Below the pieces are notes generated by a model. It was not told the origin of the DNA and did not search any database. It saw only the letters and a program-made list of their open reading frames with translations. DNA of 64,000 bases, taken from positions 12,442,604-12,506,603 of the forward strand of contig JACDQD010000011.1 in assembly GCA_019843655.1 (NCBI GenBank), in the 5' to 3' direction. This DNA comes from Lethocerus indicus. Lineage: Eukaryota > Arthropoda > Insecta > Hemiptera > Belostomatidae. Shown piece by piece: positions 60,401-64,000 of this stretch (within the stretch, counting starts at the first letter, position 1; each line of letters opens with the position of its first letter). Both the position numbers and the translations under genes were made by a program.

Positions 60401-63400
60401 TAATCGGTCCACGATGAATGTTGCCAACTGCATTTCGATACAGAGCTTGGCTTTGACTATACAACTCTTTTTTTACGATTATACACGTTTTAATCAAATC
60501 GACCAACGCTCTTTATGTGAAATTTGTTTTTTTCTACAAGTCAACTTAATAATATAATGTCCATCTTCAACCTAGAGATATTCTTCATTCGTACTTTTGT
60601 AATGACAGTAACACCGCAATGTAAGTACAGAGACACCGGCACCCAACAGTCCTTACCGAAAAATTACACAAAAACGGCGGAAAAATTTTGAACGCAAATT
60701 TTGCACTCCGACCTAAAAAAAAATTGGAATGACGGTCAACAATATACTAGTATATGACTTTAATGTATGTTTAATAATTCGGTGTATTTAATGAACACGC
60801 GCGCACGCGGTACGTGCATTGGAGATCATTCGAATAAAATAAAACACAATATTTGTAAACAGTAATTTTTCGCAACGAAAATCCAAAATAAAGTACAGAC
60901 ATATTAATTCCACGAAATTACCACGAGAATATATATAGTATGGCACGAGTGAGCATTCAATATCAACGTATGTTGAAAAACACAATGAATGAAATACCAG
61001 TACTTCACACCTGAGCGACTCCAGTTACGAATTCACGTTTTAGTGTTGTCATGAGAAATGCTGTTCTAGTCCAAATGTTAATTTAAGACTAATTATGAGC
61101 TATTTTACAAAAGTGGAGCACTCGCGTTACAGTTTCTTGAATCCTACTTCATCACTATAACTACCTAAAAAGCAATTACACAGAACAGACTCTTAGGAAT
61201 CAATATGGACAGACGAATTTTATTACTTTCTTTTAAAATTAAGATTAATGCAACATTTCTGATGAAAAATACAAATTTCAGCACCCATTGCAATAACGAA
61301 ACAAAATTCAAATAAACGTTGTTTCATGAGGCTGTCAAAAGGTACTACTTGTATCTCATCGCTATTATTGTACAGAATGATATTAAATATGAAATTTCGG
61401 TTTCGGTTAAACAATAAGTGACTTACAGAAAGAATATCATAAGATTTTTTAAATTTATTTTTTAGGGCGCCATTAGTGGTAAGCTGTTGTGCGCCCAAAC
61501 CGTACAGCGAATACTGATTGTTTTCTCCATGAGATACTAAAAAATAATTTTCGTTATTGGAATGATCCCATTCAATATAAACAGTTTAAAGAGCAATACG
61601 ATAACAAGTTCTTTCCAGAACTTGATGCTTAGCATGTCGGCTATAATATCGCAACTCCCGTAGTTTTTCAACACTCGCAACCTTCAGTCACCCACCCAGT
61701 TACCTTCTGCCTGCTTAAAAATATCAAGCGGCAATTACAGACGCGACAACTCCGCCGAGTTCCGAAATTTCGAGTTGCGTAACACTTGCACAACTTTGCA
61801 CTTGACGCACCTCACCATGCGGAATTTAAAAGGGGGGAAAGTCTCCCGCGAAGACCGAGGCAGAGAGAGAGGTAAAAATCATAATTGGTGGGAGAACAAA
61901 CGACCGTCCCTCCGCTAACTTCATGCGCACTACTACTACGCTTTTCGTATCACATAATAACTCGGGAAAAGGCAGAAATGGTTCGGTCGCGTCGTGGGAA
62001 AACAGGCCAGAGAGCGGAGAGAGAACCGCCCCATGGTAGTTTTTTCTTGGTTTCAAGCTTAAAGCCCTACTTTCCGCTTAGAACTTAAGTGCACCCTTTT
62101 AGAAAAGGCTCTGAACAGTAAATATCGGTGTTATGTCCGAGGAGCGCTTTACCATCTCCACTCGGCTATTCGGCCCCAAGAAAAACCGGTTTCGGCTTCT
62201 CGCCACCGCCTAGCAATTAGATTAGGGACAATTTAATCGCGTGCCTGGACATGTATCAAGTAGTGCACAGCAAGCTGCCAAAGGGGATTACTTAAATGGT
62301 AAACCGCATATTGTATTTGTATTCCGGGAGGTATATTCTCCGACCTTGTACTTGGGCGGCCGATAAAGCATCCTGTCACTCTCCCGTTGGTCCTTTCTCG
62401 CATTTATATTATATAATTTTATTATGCACTCGGTACCTCTAAGCTAAAATTTAACCATATTTTTGTTAGAAACTGAGTCTAGTACAAACGAATTTAAAAA
62501 CTATAATTCCGACAGACAATTCGCTTTAATTTTTTAAAATCCTAAAGCCCAATATGAAACAATGGCAGATAAGACGAGTAGCATCGGCATGAGATAACGG
62601 AGGGATCCGCCCGCGCTAGGGGAAACCAGACTTGCTGATAACAATTTATTCAAACTAATTATAGTGACAATTAAAACAGATATTGATAACCGTATTAAAC
62701 AAACGAACACATGGCGATGGGCGTCGATTCTCTTACTTGAGACTGTTCATGTCACGGGATGCCAATTCTGCTGAATATAGCTGGGCTCTGATTTACATGG
62801 CAATGTTGCGTTCGCGTTATAAGGCCGAGTCGACAGGCCTGAAGGCCCGTTTTCACCTATCGGCACGAGACAGCTTGAAAGGGGAAAAATCCATTGCTTT
62901 TAGTCGTCAATAGGTCCCAAGACTACAAGGGAAAATATCCTGCCTTCGGACCTTTTAAAGGGCCGGGAGGGAGTCGTCGTCCTACCGTTCGAAGACGTTT
63001 CTCATTCCGACCTGCCGGATAAGTTTCGCCCTTTTCTCGCCCAAACAACGGCCGGTCACGAAAGTGTCGAAGAGTGGAAACTGTCGTTCCGCTGTTCACG
63101 GCCCCTGGATTAATACAGAAACCTTTTAAGCTGCCAAGTCTTAGATTACCTCTCAAACTCCCTCCAGAGGCCGTCCGAGATCTAGAGAACGGCGTAAGCT
63201 TTAGCATACCGATAAGACCGGACGAAACAACAGCCGCGCGATGGGCAAATCGGAAGGAGAGCGTTGAAACGTGCAAGGCACGCAGAGAAAACGTCCCGGT
63301 AATTTATTCCCGGCTGTCGCATGTACACTGAGTAATTTGTATTAGAATAATTGAAAATTATCATCTTGCGCTACTGCAAAGATATAGATTCATGAAGAAA

Positions 63401-64000
63401 CCAAGTTATTGTGTAATTAGTTACATGAGATTTGGAACCATTAAGAAAGAAAGATGGTACTTGGGTTGTTCAACCTTGTAATGAAGCAAGATATTACAAA
63501 ATGCGCCATTATTTTTTTGTTTCAGTTAACGTCACAGACAAGGCGGACCCACCAAATACTAACAAAAGTATGGTACAAAACATATGTAACAATACAAAAG
63601 CAACAGTTCTTGGAAAACACACAAACGTACTGCCATACTATTAGTAAGTAACTACAGGAATAACGTCGTACTAACAGAAAATTCAAAATTTATGCCCATA
63701 CATGACAAGCGAAAGAATACGTTCAGCTAGGAGCTTCATTGGAAATCTAAAGAGTGTCTCTAGGTATTAAATATTCCTTAACAGCTTTGTGTTATTTACT
63801 ACAGCTATTTATAGGTGCACGTAAAATGCATCCATTATAAACTTGGGTTTTGCATACAATAGATTTAATAAAGCAATTTAGGTTACATCCTCATACGATT
63901 TTCTGTCCCCAAGTCCCTATTTTGGCCTTTACGTAAGGTGTAAAATCTTTTACGCTTACGATTATTATCAGATGAACTTTCTATCTAATAACGTAACAGT
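57478..64000 (-). other. probable lap first intron / 5' flank, no exon recognised
   Basis: CpG-rich sequence upstream of the first lap exon in view. I searched the minus strand for codons of the expected N-terminal ANTH segment (CKAT...PKKKHLDY) followed by a donor in the right phase and found none. The missing exon or exons therefore probably lie past 64000. Apart from a small foldback-element remnant near 62190 nothing else is recognisable. Confidence 0.6.
62183..62207 (+). repeat. remnant of foldback-element arm
   Basis: ACCGGTTTCGGCTTCTCGCC differs by one base from the arm word of the full copies. No further similarity on either side. Confidence 0.35.

Noticed and set aside
1..64000. CRISPR arrays, operons, bacterial promoters or prophage
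   Set aside because: The sequence is clearly eukaryotic; no short regularly spaced direct repeats with unique spacers are present.

Overview
The window looks like a piece of an insect (at least arthropod) nuclear genome. It has one clear protein-coding gene, split into many exons by AT-rich GT-AG introns, set in long non-coding DNA with microsatellites, short dispersed repeats and non-autonomous transposon remnants. I see no operons, bacterial-style genes, CRISPR arrays, rRNA or convincing tRNAs. The species cannot be named from the sequence. The strong contrast in CpG content between the gene body and its flanks would suit an insect with gene-body methylation.

The gene, on the minus strand from 57477 down to 42723, is the lap / AP180 / PICALM clathrin-assembly gene. 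Fifteen coding segments were placed with consistent splice phases (fourteen if an optional 257-nt intron is kept). They run from the ANTH phosphoinositide-binding domain, through an alanine/proline-rich tail with NPF, DLF, DLL and DPF endocytic motifs, to a C-terminus ending DPFGAL and a stop. About the first 43 residues, including the basic KKKH lipid-binding segment, are not in the window, so at least one 5' exon lies beyond 64000 and the first intron in view exceeds 6.5 kb. The product would recruit clathrin and AP-2 to PI(4,5)P2-rich plasma membrane and sort SNAREs during endocytosis.

Layout: 1-38.3 kb is CpG-rich non-coding DNA with no convincing complete gene. It holds a GA tract, a CpG-rich triplet-repeat patch (4.6-5.0 kb), an E-box cluster (12.95 kb), a 42-bp tandem repeat (22.05 kb) and six copies of a foldback transposable element (19.8, 22.2, 26.8, 30.6, 32.8 and 35.6 kb); two further remnants lie near 0.74 and 62.2 kb. 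The foldback elements are flanked by 9-11 bp target duplications where they can be read. A 166-bp tandem repeat at 38.3-38.85 kb sits at a sharp composition change. From 38.86 to 57.3 kb the DNA is AT-rich and CpG-poor and contains the lap 3' region, exons and introns. Two patches inside it stay CpG-rich: the proline-rich exon (49.1-49.5 kb) and 53.03-53.4 kb. A TTAA-flanked MITE has one intergenic copy (18.2 kb) and one in a lap intron (52.5 kb). From 57.5 to 64 kb the sequence is CpG-rich again and probably belongs to the first intron.

The most interesting points are the proline-rich lap exon, which can be read either as an exon with an optional frame-shifting internal intron or as an exon with a one-base lesion; the foldback family; the TTAA MITE; the CpG boundary that follows the gene; and a broken RING-like open frame at 32.2-32.4 kb. 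No wholly new biological system is demonstrable from sequence alone.
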